33,845 bases of DNA from Rhodoplanes elegans (GTDB lineage Bacteria > Pseudomonadota > Alphaproteobacteria > Rhizobiales > Xanthobacteraceae): the NCBI RefSeq assembly GCF_016653355.1, contig NZ_NHSK01000195.1, positions 1 to 33,845 of the forward strand, in the 5' to 3' direction. Positions 1-7,738 of the stretch are shown here, in pieces (positions within the stretch are counted from its first letter, which is position 1; each line of letters opens with the position of its first letter). The notes below the pieces were generated by a model, which was given only the letters and a program-made list of their open reading frames with translations, was not told where the DNA came from and searched no databases. A program made the position numbers and the translations under genes.

Positions 1-121
1 ACGCCTCCACCTCCTTGCGACGAAGCCGCTTGCGCAGCACCGGCTGCTCGGCCGCGTCCACCCCGTGCAGTTGAAAGATATGCTTCGACGTATCCATTCC
101 GATGCGGATACTCTGGCTCAC
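1..121 (-). CDS. IS110 family transposase, N-terminal fragment cut by window edge
   Basis: Read on the minus strand from a GTG at 121, the frame begins VSQSIRIGMDTSKHIFQLHG and stays open to the edge (40 codons visible). The GMDTSK segment with its early Asp is the start of the RuvC-like DEDD domain of IS110/IS1111 transposases, which are RNA-guided recombinases. The likely ribosome-binding site is GAGGGGG at 134-128, six bases before the GTG, and it lies partly inside a stem (see 122-189). Only the first tenth or so of the protein is present, so intactness cannot be judged. The family call rests on a short but characteristic stretch. Confidence 0.8.
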   Translation of the reverse strand, partial: MSQSIRIGMDTSKHIFQLHGVDAAEQPVLRKRLRRKEVEA

Positions 122-228
122 GGACGGCCCCCTCGTTTGAGATCTTCACCGACCTCATTCTGGCACAGCGATGCCGTAGGGGGCCGTCCACACCATCAAG
201 CCCCTGTCTGTCGTGAGTCACCTGCGCC
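122..228 (-). ncRNA. Candidate bridge RNA / structured leader of the IS110 element
   Basis: Members of the IS110 group carry a guide (bridge) RNA in the non-coding end upstream of the transposase gene, and this is that position. A perfect 11-base inverted repeat pairs GGACGGCCCCC (122-132) with GGGGGCCGTCC (179-189). Inside it lies a smaller stem, GGCA/TGCC (162-165/172-175). The outer stem covers part of the transposase ribosome-binding site. I could not identify target- or donor-binding loops by eye, so the bridge-RNA role is inference. The stem itself is directly visible. Confidence 0.35.
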
Positions 229-280
229 GGGGATATGGATCCCGGGCTCGCGAACCTGCGGTTCGCGCCCCGGGATGACG
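229..280. repeat. REP-like palindrome next to the IS110 end
   Basis: The segment folds into a long hairpin. ATCCCGGG (239-246) pairs with CCCGGGAT (269-276), and CGCGAACC (249-256) pairs with GGTTCGCG (260-267) around a TGC loop. It ends in GATGACG, resembling the ends of the other REP-like units at 13473, 17327 and 31991. It lies 19 bases beyond the DUF533 stop codon and could end that minus-strand transcript. Confidence 0.75.
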
Positions 281-298
281 TGAAGCGACGTCGACCGT

Positions 299-1213
299 CT
301 ACTTCTGCGCCGCCGCCGCCGCCGCTTCGAGGTTCTCCAAGAGCGCCGGTGCGAGCCTGAGGGCGGCGGCGAGCTTGGCCAGGAACGCCGTCTCGGCCGG
401 GTTGTCGGAATTGATGGCGAGGCGGGCCGCCGCGTAGACCTGGGCGCCGACGGCCGGCGAGGTCGCCTGGGCGGCCAGCGCCTCGGGCGACAGCGGCTTG
501 GCGAACGCGTTGACCAGGAAGGCGGTCGCGTCGGCGTCGAGGCCCGCCTTGGCGAGGCCGCCGACGATGTGGGTCCGCTCCGCCTCGTCGAGCACGCCGT
601 CGGCCGCCGCCGCGGCGATCATGGCGTGCACCAGGAGGAGCGCCGTCGCCTCGTCGGTCGCCGCGTCGGCGGTCTCGCCGAACGGGCTCGCAGCCGGGGC
701 CGGCGTGACGCCGCCGCCGAGATCGACCAGCGGCTTGCCGGCCTTGTAGGCCTCCAGCGCCCGGTAGGCGAGGCCGCCGATCATGGCGAGGCCGCCGAGC
801 TTCGCCGCCGAGGCGGCGACGCCGCGGCCGGCGCCGGTGCCGAGCAGCAGCGCGGCGAGCCCGCCGAGCGCCGCCCCGCCGGCGAGCTGGTTGCCGGCGA
901 CGAGCTCGCGCGCCCGCGCCAGGAGATCGCCGGCGCTCGAGCCGGTCGCCTGGGTGAGGGCCGCGTCGGCCTTGGCGCCGATGCCGGTGGACGCTTCCAC
1001 GTCGCGGGCCGCCTCCTGCACGCCGGTCTTGGCGGCGCCGAGGATCTGCCCGATCACGCTGGCGAAGCTGCCGGTGCCGACCGGTGCGCCGGCGGCGCCG
1101 TCGCGCATCCCGGCCTGGAGGTCGGTCGCAGCCTGCCCGAGCACGCTGCTGATTCCGCCGGCGGCGCCGTTCTTGCCGCCCAGAATCGTGTCGAGGATCG
1201 TCTTCGAATCCAT
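299..1213 (-). CDS. DUF533 / TerB-like domain protein
   Basis: The predicted protein has 304 residues and starts at the ATG at 1213 (MDSKTILDTILGG), with an AGGAG site about nine bases upstream. A longer in-frame reading to 1411 adds arginine-rich sequence typical of spurious extension and is not used. The N-terminal half is Gly/Ala-rich. Residues about 105-150 form a hydrophobic Gly/Ala segment that may insert in the membrane. Residues about 180-300 are an all-alpha region matching DUF533 (YebE-like, TerB fold), including AAAADGVLDEAER, typical of TerB-like helices with acidic residues. The molecular function is unknown. It is followed by a REP-like palindrome and lies head-to-tail with yqgE; the 279-base gap (1214-1492) shows no other gene and should hold its promoter. 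Confidence 0.8.
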   Translation of the reverse strand: MDSKTILDTILGGKNGAAGGISSVLGQAATDLQAGMRDGAAGAPVGTGSFASVIGQILGAAKTGVQEAARDVEASTGIGAKADAALTQATGSSAGDLLARARELVAGNQLAGGAALGGLAALLLGTGAGRGVAASAAKLGGLAMIGGLAYRALEAYKAGKPLVDLGGGVTPAPAASPFGETADAATDEATALLLVHAMIAAAAADGVLDEAERTHIVGGLAKAGLDADATAFLVNAFAKPLSPEALAAQATSPAVGAQVYAAARLAINSDNPAETAFLAKLAAALRLAPALLENLEAAAAAAQK

Positions 1214-1492
1214 GAGCTCAATCTCCTGTCGCGAGGTCCGGGCGCAGTGCTCTGTCCGGCGTGGTCCTGGCGCAAAAATCACCGCACGCTCGGCGGCGGC
1301 CCTACGGGCGTCGTCCGCCCGCAAGAAGGCGCCGCGCTGAAAACGACCGCGCGGGTGCCGGTAGTATAGGAAGATTTCAGCCGTTCGGCACGCGCCGCGA
1401 CGCGCGTCCACACCCGGCGCTGCGCAGGGCGCTACGCCCGCTGGGGCGGGCGAATCGGGTCGATCGGGGTGGGCGTGCGGGCCGCCGACGCC

Positions 1493-2113
1493 TCAGGCGT
1501 GGCCGGCCTCGCTCGACAGCATGCCGGGCGGGATGCCGATCTTCTCCAGCGCGCGGTCGTACTTGCGCTCGGTGTCGGGGCCGAAGATCAGCTCCGAATC
1601 GGCGGCGCAGTGCAGCCACCCGTTCGACTGGATCTCGGTCTCGAGCTGGCCCGGCGCCCAGCCGGCATAGCCGAGCGCCAGCACGGCCGAGAGCGGCCCG
1701 TCGCCGCGGGCGATCGCCTTCAAAATGTCCAGCGTGGCGGTCAGGCAGATGCCGTCGTCGATCGGCAGGGTCGAGTTCTCGATGAAGAAGTCGGCCGAGT
1801 GGAGGACGAAGCCGCGTCCGGTCTCGACCGGGCCGCCGCGCAAGACCTTCACGGCGCCGGCGCGCGGCGGCAGGATGATCAGATCGGAGGCGGGAATGAC
1901 CTCGAGCTGGACCAGGAGGTCGGCGAACGAGATGTTCGGCGCCGGCTGGTTGACGATGATTCCCATCGCCCCTTCCGACGAATGCGCGCACACATAGATG
2001 AGGCTGCGGGCGAAACGCTCGTCGCGCATGCTCGGCATGGCGATCAGCATCTGTCCGTCGAGGTAGCCCCGCTTGGGCTCGTGCTGCTGCGCGATCTTCC
2101 GGGCGGCTTTCAT
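1493..2113 (-). CDS. yqgE: YqgE/AlgH family protein (UPF0301)
   Basis: The protein has 206 residues from the ATG at 2113; a start at 2188 would add low-complexity arginine-rich sequence. It carries the family core: [19 protein letters not shown] near the start, then the [13 protein letters not shown] segment, and a [14 protein letters not shown] segment mid-protein. The length (about 190-210) is normal. The family (DUF179) is widespread in proteobacteria. AlgH has been linked to alginate regulation in Pseudomonas, but its biochemical role is unsettled. It is divergent from the DsbD-like gene at 2255, leaving 141 bases for both promoters. Confidence 0.92.
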   Translation of the reverse strand: MKAARKIAQQHEPKRGYLDGQMLIAMPSMRDERFARSLIYVCAHSSEGAMGIIVNQPAPNISFADLLVQLEVIPASDLIILPPRAGAVKVLRGGPVETGRGFVLHSADFFIENSTLPIDDGICLTATLDILKAIARGDGPLSAVLALGYAGWAPGQLETEIQSNGWLHCAADSELIFGPDTERKYDRALEKIGIPPGMLSSEAGHA

Positions 2114-2254
2114 CTCGGCGAGATTACTCCGAGGGGCGCGGGTTCGGCAACGCGGCTGGCCGTCGCCCGGGCCGCGACGCGCGCGCACCCCCTCTGCAGG
2201 ACCTTTGAAATCCGGTCGGGCGGTCCGACCTTACGCGGGACACGAGACCAGGTG

Positions 2255-3145
2255 ATGAACGGAGCGGCGACTCGCGCCATGCAGGCGGTCGGTTCCATGG
2301 GCAGATGGCTCGCACTCCTTCCGGCGCTGGGCCTGATGCTGGCTGTCGGGGCGGTGCCCGGACCGGCCTTTGCGGGCGGTGCCTCGGCTTCCGCCTGGGA
2401 CGGCGACAATCGCGCCGCGGTCCGCCTCGTCGGCGGAACGCCGGGACCGGACCCGGCGTTCCTCGCGGCCGGCGCGGAAATCCGGCTCGCCCCCGGCTGG
2501 AAGACCTATTGGCGGTATCCCGGTGACTCGGGCGTGCCGCCGCGCTTCGATTTTTCCGCCTCCACCAATGTCCGGGCCGCCACGGTGCGATGGCCGGCGC
2601 CGAAGCGATTCGAGGACGGTGGCGGCACGGCGATCGGCTATTCGCAGCGGGTCTTGTTTCCGCTCGCGGTCGAGCGCATCGACCCGGCGAAGCCGGCGAC
2701 CCTGGTGCTCGCTCTCGACTATGCGATCTGCGAGAGGCTGTGCGTCCCGGCCTCCGGGCGCGCCACGCTGACGCTGCCGGCCGGGACCGGCGAGGCCGCC
2801 GCCGTCACGGCCGCCCTGGCGCGCGTGCCGAAGCCCGCGGCGGTCGGCGCCGACGGGCCGCTCGCGGTGCGCAGCGTGCGGGTGGAGGGGGACTGGCCGA
2901 AGCCGCGGGTCGTCGTCGCCGTCGCGGCGCCGGCCGGCACGACGCCCGACCTGTTCGCTGAAGGGCCGAGCGAGGACTGGGCCCTGCCGCTGCCCGAGCC
3001 TATGGGGGAGGGGCCGGACGGCACCCGTCTGTTCGGCTTCGCGGTCGACGGTGCGCCGCCCGGCACCGACCCGAGGGGCACCACCCTGACGCTGACCGCC
3101 ACGGCCGGCGACGTCGCCGTCGAGGTGAAGGCGCGGCTCGACTGA
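2255..3145 (+). CDS. Exported DsbD-alpha-like (DsbD N-terminal domain) protein
   Basis: With the ATG at 2255 the protein has 296 residues; starts at 2279 or 2297 would shorten the leader to a more normal signal peptide. Residues about 17-40 are a hydrophobic stretch ending PGPAFA/GG, a likely signal peptidase I site, so the protein should act in the periplasm. The mature part has GWKTYWRYPGDSGVPP and IGYSQRVLFPL, typical of the DsbD N-terminal (DsbC-like) domain. The cysteine pair C159-x3-C163 (AICERLCVP) is the expected redox site. No DsbD membrane or thioredoxin domain follows and no ccdA-like gene is adjacent, so the electron donor is not encoded here. Domain identity is fairly sure; the partner is unknown. 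Confidence 0.82.
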   Translation: MNGAATRAMQAVGSMGRWLALLPALGLMLAVGAVPGPAFAGGASASAWDGDNRAAVRLVGGTPGPDPAFLAAGAEIRLAPGWKTYWRYPGDSGVPPRFDFSASTNVRAATVRWPAPKRFEDGGGTAIGYSQRVLFPLAVERIDPAKPATLVLALDYAICERLCVPASGRATLTLPAGTGEAAAVTAALARVPKPAAVGADGPLAVRSVRVEGDWPKPRVVVAVAAPAGTTPDLFAEGPSEDWALPLPEPMGEGPDGTRLFGFAVDGAPPGTDPRGTTLTLTATAGDVAVEVKARLD

Positions 3146-3188
3146 CACGGCGCCTCGCCTCGGCTCGCCCGGGGCGCGCGCGAAAGGC

Positions 3189-3217
3189 TTGCGCCGTGTC
3201 GCACGGATGCTTCTATT
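3189..3217 (+). promoter_or_regulatory. Possible sigma-70-type promoter for the peroxiredoxin gene
   Basis: TTGCGC (3189-3194) and TCTATT (3212-3217) are separated by 17 bases, about 110 bases before the peroxiredoxin start. The spacing and the -10 are reasonable; the -35 matches only in the TTG. The region also contains a 9-base inverted pair ACACGGCGC/GCGCCGTGT (3145-3153 and 3191-3199) that may end the upstream transcript. Confidence 0.4.
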
Positions 3218-3328
3218 CGCGGCGTAACGGTACTGCGGCCCGGCACGCCGGCCCGCGGCACCGGAATCCCCCTCCGGACGGCGGTGCGTTCCGCCGCGCC
3301 GGGCCGCCCATCGAGGACGAGAGAGACC

Positions 3329-3814
3329 ATGCCCATCACAGTCGGCGATCGCATTCCCGAGGCCAAGTTCCGCGTCATCACGGCGGAGGGACCGGCCTGG
3401 GTCTCCACCGACGAGATCTTCAAGGGCAAGACCGTGGTGCTGTTCGCGGTGCCCGGCGCCTTCACGCCGACCTGCTCCAACAACCACCTGCCGGGCTTCC
3501 TGCGTCACGCCGACGCCATCAAGGCGAAGGGCGTCGACACCATCGCGGTGACGTCGGTCAACGACGCCTTCGTGATGGAGGCGTGGAAGAAGGCGAGCGG
3601 CGCCGAGGGCAAGATCGAGTTCCTGGCCGACGGCAACGGCGACTTCGCCAAGGCGGTCGACCTGACGATCGACATCTCGGCCGGCGGCCTCGGCGTGCGC
3701 TCCAAGCGCTACGCCATGCTGGTCGAGGACGGCGTCGTGAAGAAGCTCTCGGTCGAGCAGGAGACCGGCAAGGCCGAGCTGTCGAGCGCCGACGCGCTCC
3801 TGGCGGCGATGTAG
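3329..3814 (+). CDS. Peroxiredoxin, Prx5 type, single cysteine
   Basis: The protein has 161 residues from the ATG at 3329, after a purine-rich GAGGACGAGAGAGA site. It matches Prx5/AhpE-like peroxiredoxins, which reduce hydrogen and alkyl peroxides in the cytoplasm. VPGAFTPTCSNNHLPGF carries the peroxidatic C49 with the preceding Pro/Thr of the PxxTxxC signature. C49 is the only cysteine in the protein, so no internal resolving cysteine exists and an outside thiol such as glutathione/glutaredoxin must reset it. The length is normal for the family. It lies tail-to-tail with rnhA across a long palindrome. Confidence 0.95.
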   Translation: MPITVGDRIPEAKFRVITAEGPAWVSTDEIFKGKTVVLFAVPGAFTPTCSNNHLPGFLRHADAIKAKGVDTIAVTSVNDAFVMEAWKKASGAEGKIEFLADGNGDFAKAVDLTIDISAGGLGVRSKRYAMLVEDGVVKKLSVEQETGKAELSSADALLAAM

Positions 3815-3867
3815 GTCTGTACTGTCCGGGCGTATCCGCGGCCCTATCGCCTCGCGGCTCCATCGTT

Positions 3868-3968
3868 CCCTCCCCCCTTGTGGGGGAGGGACAGGGAGGG
3901 GGGTGAGCCGCAGTCTCTGAGTTTGCGGCTCACCCCCCTCTCCACCTCTCCCCCACAAGGGGGGAGAG
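3868..3968. repeat. Nested inverted repeat between convergent genes, probable bidirectional terminator
   Basis: An inner perfect 16-base stem pairs 3897-3912 with 3924-3939 (AGGGGGGTGAGCCGCA and its complement) around an 11-base loop. Outer arms of the CTCCCCC-TTGT-GGGGGAG type at about 3870-3890 and 3946-3968 are complementary to each other and each is itself palindromic. It fills the gap between the stops of prx (3814) and rnhA (4021). This style of C-rich/G-rich dispersed repeat is common in Hyphomicrobiales, and a related one lies at 15024-15208. Confidence 0.75.
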
Positions 3969-4020
3969 AGCCGGCTGCGGCGAGCCGAACCACCTCACAC
4001 CGTCATCGGTGTTCCAGCGT

Positions 4021-4503
4021 CTACCCCCGCTCCGCCCGCTGGGCGGCGCGGAGCTCGGCGATCGCCTCGCGGGCGAGCTCGTCGGCGCGTTCGTTGAGGT
4101 CGTGGCCGGCGTGGCCCTTGACCCAGTGCCAGGCGACGTCGTGGCGGCGGATCGCCTCGTCGAGGCGCTGCCACAGGTCGACGTTCTTCACCGGCTTCTT
4201 GTCGGCCGTCTTCCAGCCGTTCCGCTTCCAGCCGTGGATCCAGCCGGTGATGCCCTGGCGCAGATACTGGCTGTCGGTGTGGAGGTCGACGGCGCAGGGG
4301 CGCTTGAGCGTCTCCAGCGCGACGATCGCCGCCATCAGCTCCATGCGGTTGTTGGTGGTCAGCGGCTCGGCGCCCTTCAGCTCGCGGGTGCGACCGTCCC
4401 ATTCGAGGATCGCGCCGAAGCCGCCCGGGCCGGGATTGCCCGAGCAGGCGCCGTCGGTGTGGATGATGACGCGCTTGGCCGCCGCGCCCGTGTCGTCGCT
4501 CAC
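4021..4503 (-). CDS. rnhA: Ribonuclease HI
   Basis: It cleaves the RNA strand of RNA:DNA hybrids, removing R-loops and primers. I prefer the GTG at 4503 (160 residues) because GAGG lies five bases upstream. A GTG at 4527 overlapping the thrB stop (GTGA) would give 168 residues and cannot be excluded. The catalytic carboxylates are all visible: D17 ([14 protein letters not shown]), E55 (NNRMEL), D77 (HTDSQYL) and D141 (NERADELA), with the assisting H131 in WVKGHAGH. Length is normal for bacterial type I enzymes. It is the last gene of an ispH-thrB-rnhA run on the minus strand. Confidence 0.96.
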   Translation of the reverse strand: MSDDTGAAAKRVIIHTDGACSGNPGPGGFGAILEWDGRTRELKGAEPLTTNNRMELMAAIVALETLKRPCAVDLHTDSQYLRQGITGWIHGWKRNGWKTADKKPVKNVDLWQRLDEAIRRHDVAWHWVKGHAGHDLNERADELAREAIAELRAAQRAERG

Positions 4504-4523
4504 GCTCGCCTCGATCCCTGTGG

Positions 4524-5492
4524 TCACGCCGCGTCGATGCCGTAGTCGCGGGCGCCGCCGATCGTCTGGTGGAAGCGGAGCTTGCGGTAGTATTCGAGCG
4601 GGTCCTTGCGGCGCACCAGCGCGCCGGCCGGCACCGCGAACCAGTCGTACAGCCGGGTCAGCAGGAAGCGCAGGGCGGCGCCGCGGCACAGCACCGGCAG
4701 GGCGGCGCTCTCGTCGCGCGACAGCGGCCGCACCTTGCCGTAGCCGTCGAGCAGGGCGCGGCCCTTGGTGACGTTGTAGGCGCCGTCCGGCTCGAAGCAC
4801 CAGGCGTTGAGGCAGATCGCGACGTCGTAGGCGAGCGTGTCCGTGCAGGCGAAGTAGAAGTCGATCAGGCCCGACACCTTGTCGCCGAGGAAGAACACGT
4901 TGTCGGGGAAGAGGTCGGCGTGGATGACGCCGCGCGGCAGCCCGTCCGGCCAGCCGCCCTCGAGGGCGGCGAGCGCCGTCTCGACGGCGTCGGCGAGGCC
5001 GGGCGTCACCTCGTCGGCGCGCGCCTCGGCGGCCTCGAACAGCGGCCGCCAGCCGTCGACCGAGAGCGAATTGCGCCTCTCCATCGGAAAGTCACGGCCG
5101 GCGAGATGCAGGGCGGCGAGCGCGCCGCCGAGCGCGTGGCAATGGGCGACGCCCGGGCGCCGCAGCCACATGCCGTCCAGGAAGGTGACGATCGCGCAAG
5201 GGCGGCCGGCGATCCGGCCGAGCGCCTGGCCGGCCCGGCTCTTCACCGGCTGCGGGCAGGTCAGGCCGCGCGCCGCGAGATGCTCCATCAGGCCGATGAA
5301 GAACGGCAGGTCGGCCTCGGCGACCCGCTTCTCGTACAGGGTCAGGATGTAATGGCCGCGCGACGTGTGCAGGAGGAAGTTCGAGTTCTCGACCCCCTCG
5401 GCGATGCCCTTGCAGGACAGGAGGCTGCCGAGGTCGTAGTCGGCGAGATAGGCCTGCAGCTCGTCGGCCGTGACGTCGGTGTAGACGGCCAT
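4524..5492 (-). CDS. thrB: Homoserine kinase (APH-fold type)
   Basis: It phosphorylates L-homoserine with ATP in the threonine pathway. The 322-residue protein starts at the ATG at 5492 ([20 protein letters not shown]), preceded by GGGGGTGGG. It belongs to the choline-kinase/aminoglycoside-phosphotransferase fold version of ThrB common in alphaproteobacteria, not the GHMP-kinase type of enteric bacteria. Hallmarks are [13 protein letters not shown] near the start, the catalytic loop [13 protein letters not shown], and the metal-binding [10 protein letters not shown]. Its stop nearly abuts or overlaps the rnhA start, suggesting co-translation. A stem-loop lies in its leader (5507-5549). Confidence 0.95.
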   Translation of the reverse strand: MAVYTDVTADELQAYLADYDLGSLLSCKGIAEGVENSNFLLHTSRGHYILTLYEKRVAEADLPFFIGLMEHLAARGLTCPQPVKSRAGQALGRIAGRPCAIVTFLDGMWLRRPGVAHCHALGGALAALHLAGRDFPMERRNSLSVDGWRPLFEAAEARADEVTPGLADAVETALAALEGGWPDGLPRGVIHADLFPDNVFFLGDKVSGLIDFYFACTDTLAYDVAICLNAWCFEPDGAYNVTKGRALLDGYGKVRPLSRDESAALPVLCRGAALRFLLTRLYDWFAVPAGALVRRKDPLEYYRKLRFHQTIGGARDYGIDAA

Positions 5493-5506
5493 CCCACCCC
5501 CAAAGA

Positions 5507-5549
5507 GCATTGTTCCGCGACGTGGAGTCCCTCCCGCCGCGGACAATGC
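5507..5549 (-). promoter_or_regulatory. Stem-loop in the ispH-thrB gap, just ahead of thrB
   Basis: GCATTGTTCCGCG (5507-5519) and CGCGGACAATGC (5538-5549) are inverted copies differing by a one-base bulge, with an 18-base loop. In the mRNA this hairpin would end about 15 bases before thrB's start and directly before the G-rich ribosome-binding site. There is no U-run, so it is not a standard terminator. It could tune thrB translation or mRNA processing; function is inferred. Confidence 0.45.
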
Positions 5550-5604
5550 ACCCCCTCAAAAACTGCATTCGAAGGCCCGGGACGCCGCTCGCGCGGCGCG
5601 CCCC

Positions 5605-6657
5605 TCACTCGGCGGCGGTGCCGGAGGCCTTGTCGAGCTCCCGGAGCTGCCGCGGCAGCGGGAAGAACATGCTTTCGGTGGCGCCCGACACGGTCTCGAC
5701 CGCGACGTCGAAGCGCGCCGCGAAGGCGTCGATGATCTCCTCGACCACCACCTCGGGGGCCGAGGCGCCGGCCGTGAGGCCGAGCGTCCGGATGCCGCCG
5801 AGCTGCGACCAGTCGATGTCGGCGGCGCGGTCGACGAGCTGCGCGTGCGGGCAGCCGTTGCGTAGGGCGACCTCCTGCAGGCGCTTGGAGTTCGAGGAGT
5901 TCGGCGAACCGACCACGATCAGGGCGTCGACCCGCGGCGCCACCGTCTTGACGGCCTCCTGCCGATTGGTGGTGGCGTAGCAGATGTCTTCCTTGTGGGG
6001 CGCCGTGATCTGCGGGAAGCGCCGCTGCAGGGCCGCGATGATCCCGGTGCAGTCGTCGATCGACAGCGTCGTCTGGGTCACGTAGGCGAGCTTCGACGGA
6101 TCGCGCGGCGTGAAGGTCTCGACGTCCGCCACCGTCTCGATCAGCGTGATGGCGCCGGGCGGGAGCTGGCCCATGGTGCCTTCCACCTCGGGGTGGCCGG
6201 CATGGCCGATCAACACGATCTCGAGGCCGCGCTTGTGGTGCACCTCGGCCTCGCGATGGACCTTGGAGACCAGCGGGCAGGTGGCGTCGAGGGCGAAGAA
6301 GTTGCGCTTGGCGGCGCTCTCCGGCACGGACTTCGGCACGCCGTGGGCCGAGAACACCACGGGCGCCGTGGTCTCCGGGATCTCGTCGAGCTCCTCGACG
6401 AAGATCGCGCCCTTCTTCTTCAGGCTCTCGACCACGTAGCGGTTGTGGACGATCTCGTGGCGCACATAGACGGGCGGCCCGTACAGCGCCAGCGCCCGCT
6501 CGACCGTGTCGACGGCCCGCACCACGCCGGCGCAGAAGCCGCGCGGCGAGCACAGCAGAATCTGCAGCGGCGGCTTGGTCTTGACGGTGGAGTCGACGCC
6601 CGAAGCGGCGTCCGTGGCGTCGCGGGCGGGCGGCATGGCTGGTCCCTGGCTCGTCAT
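5605..6657 (-). CDS. ispH: 4-hydroxy-3-methylbut-2-enyl diphosphate reductase
   Basis: IspH (LytB) is the last enzyme of the MEP isoprenoid pathway, converting HMBPP to IPP and DMAPP with an iron-sulfur cluster. The ATG at 6657 gives 350 residues and has AGGAG five bases upstream; a longer frame to 6888 would cross the trcR start and is rejected. The three cluster cysteines are C42 (SPRGFCAGV), C127 (DATCPLV) and C226 ([10 protein letters not shown]). The VRHEIVHN and [11 protein letters not shown] histidine motifs and the [11 protein letters not shown] substrate loop are present. The first 30 residues are a non-conserved polar extension. It heads the thrB-rnhA run and is divergent from trcR. 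Confidence 0.97.
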   Translation of the reverse strand: MTSQGPAMPPARDATDAASGVDSTVKTKPPLQILLCSPRGFCAGVVRAVDTVERALALYGPPVYVRHEIVHNRYVVESLKKKGAIFVEELDEIPETTAPVVFSAHGVPKSVPESAAKRNFFALDATCPLVSKVHREAEVHHKRGLEIVLIGHAGHPEVEGTMGQLPPGAITLIETVADVETFTPRDPSKLAYVTQTTLSIDDCTGIIAALQRRFPQITAPHKEDICYATTNRQEAVKTVAPRVDALIVVGSPNSSNSKRLQEVALRNGCPHAQLVDRAADIDWSQLGGIRTLGLTAGASAPEVVVEEIIDAFAARFDVAVETVSGATESMFFPLPRQLRELDKASGTAAE

Positions 6658-6722
6658 GTCGTCTCCTGATCCGTCGGTTTGGCCTCCCCCCGGAGCCCTG
6701 TCAAGGCAGGGGTCCGGGCGGG

Positions 6723-6751
6723 TTGCGCCGGGGCCGGCGTCTCGACTATAT
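6723..6751 (+). promoter_or_regulatory. Likely trcR promoter
   Basis: TTGCGC (6723-6728) and CTATAT (6746-6751) are 17 bases apart. CTATAT matches the -10 consensus reported for housekeeping promoters of rhizobia, and the -35 keeps the TTG. The predicted transcription start (about 6758) lies just before the palindrome at 6766 and about 75 bases before trcR. Confidence 0.5.
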
Positions 6752-6765
6752 AGGTCTTGAATTCC

Positions 6766-6783
6766 GTCATTTCCTGAAATGAC
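6766..6783. promoter_or_regulatory. Perfect 7+7 inverted repeat in the ispH/trcR divergent region
   Basis: GTCATTT (6766-6772) and AAATGAC (6777-6783) flank the spacer CCTG. It lies between divergent start codons, just downstream of the proposed trcR promoter, where a dimeric repressor or an RNA hairpin could act. The binding protein is unknown. Confidence 0.5.
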
Positions 6784-6832
6784 ACAGGCTTCGCCTCCGA
6801 GGGGCGGGCGAGGCACAGAGGAGCTTTGACCC

Positions 6833-7540
6833 ATGTCCACCCAGCCGCTCATGCCCAAGGCCACCGCCGTCTGGTTGGTCGAGAACACGGCCCTCTCGTT
6901 CGATCAGATCGCCGATTTCTGCAAGCTGCACCCGCTCGAGGTGAAGGCGATCGCCGACGGCGACGCCGCCCAGGGCATCAAGGGCCTCGACCCGATCGTC
7001 ACCGGCCAGCTCAGCCGCGAGGAGATCGCCCGGGCCGAGAAGGATACCTCCGTCCGGCTGCGGCTCGCCGAGTCGAAGGTGCGGGTGCCGGAGGCCAAGC
7101 GCAAGCGTGGGCCCCGCTACACCCCGGTGTCGCGCCGCCAGGACCGCCCCAACGCGATCCTCTGGCTGGTGCGCAATCATCCCGAGCTGAAGGACAGTGC
7201 GGTGATGCGCCTGGTCGGCACCACCAAGGCGACCATCAAGGCGATCCGCGACCGCACCCACTGGAACTCGGCCAGCCTGACGCCGCTCGACCCGGTGACG
7301 CTCGGCCTGTGCTCGCAGATCGACCTCGACATGGAGGTCGCCCGCGCCGCCAAGGAGCGGCCGCCGACCGACACCGATCAGGGCGTCACCCTGCTGCCGG
7401 CCGAGGTCACCACCGGGCCGGACGCCGAGGAGGCCGAGGAGGACAGCCGCCGTCCGAGCGAGGAGCTCGACGTCGAGGCGGTGTTCGCCAAGCTCAAGCA
7501 GATCGGCGGCGGCAAGGGCGACGAGGACGACGAGGACTGA
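6833..7540 (+). CDS. trcR: Cell-cycle transcriptional regulator TrcR (DUF1013)
   Basis: The protein has 235 residues from the ATG at 6833, with AGAGGAG about 11 bases upstream. It matches the alphaproteobacterial DUF1013 family, whose Caulobacter member TrcR associates with RNA polymerase in cell-cycle transcription. The opening [24 protein letters not shown] and the later [26 protein letters not shown] are two related helix-turn-helix-like blocks (residues about 7-40 and 105-140), as expected for the family. The last 50 residues are acidic and end in EDDED. It is transcribed alone and convergent with the LuxR-type gene. Family call is strong; the role here is transferred from Caulobacter. 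Confidence 0.93.
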   Translation: MSTQPLMPKATAVWLVENTALSFDQIADFCKLHPLEVKAIADGDAAQGIKGLDPIVTGQLSREEIARAEKDTSVRLRLAESKVRVPEAKRKRGPRYTPVSRRQDRPNAILWLVRNHPELKDSAVMRLVGTTKATIKAIRDRTHWNSASLTPLDPVTLGLCSQIDLDMEVARAAKERPPTDTDQGVTLLPAEVTTGPDAEEAEEDSRRPSEELDVEAVFAKLKQIGGGKGDEDDED

Positions 7541-7694
7541 CCGCCCCGACGGTCGCCGGCTGCGCTAGAAGCCCTGTGATGCGGGTATACCGGGCACGCG
7601 ATGGCTGGACCGGGCCTGTGAGGAGCGGCCGAAAGGCCGCGTCTCGAACCCTGCGGCCCCTCGGGACGAGGTCGGAGCGGGCCGATGGCCGACG

Positions 7695-7724
7695 CTCCGA
7701 CGTGAAACCACTCCGACGTGAAAC
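7695..7724 (+). repeat. Two 14-base direct repeats
   Basis: CTCCGACGTGAAAC occurs at 7695-7708 and again at 7711-7724, a 16-base period. A further related GTGAAAAC begins the palindrome at 7741. This could be a set of binding sites for one regulator. Confidence 0.6.
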
Positions 7725-7738
7725 GAGCGATCCGCGGT

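Larger units (their letters stand above)
1..228 (-). mobile_element. IS110-type insertion sequence, transposase-proximal end
   Basis: This comprises the transposase start plus the non-coding DNA upstream of it. IS110 elements lack the usual terminal inverted repeats, so the outer boundary cannot be read directly. I place it just before the REP-like palindrome at 229-280, because IS110-family elements are known to insert in REP sequences. The boundary could lie anywhere between about 190 and 240. Confidence 0.5.

Noticed and set aside
2231-3958. 575-codon minus-strand frame
   Set aside because: It crosses two well-supported plus-strand genes and a palindrome, and its translation is Arg/Gly-rich without known motifs.
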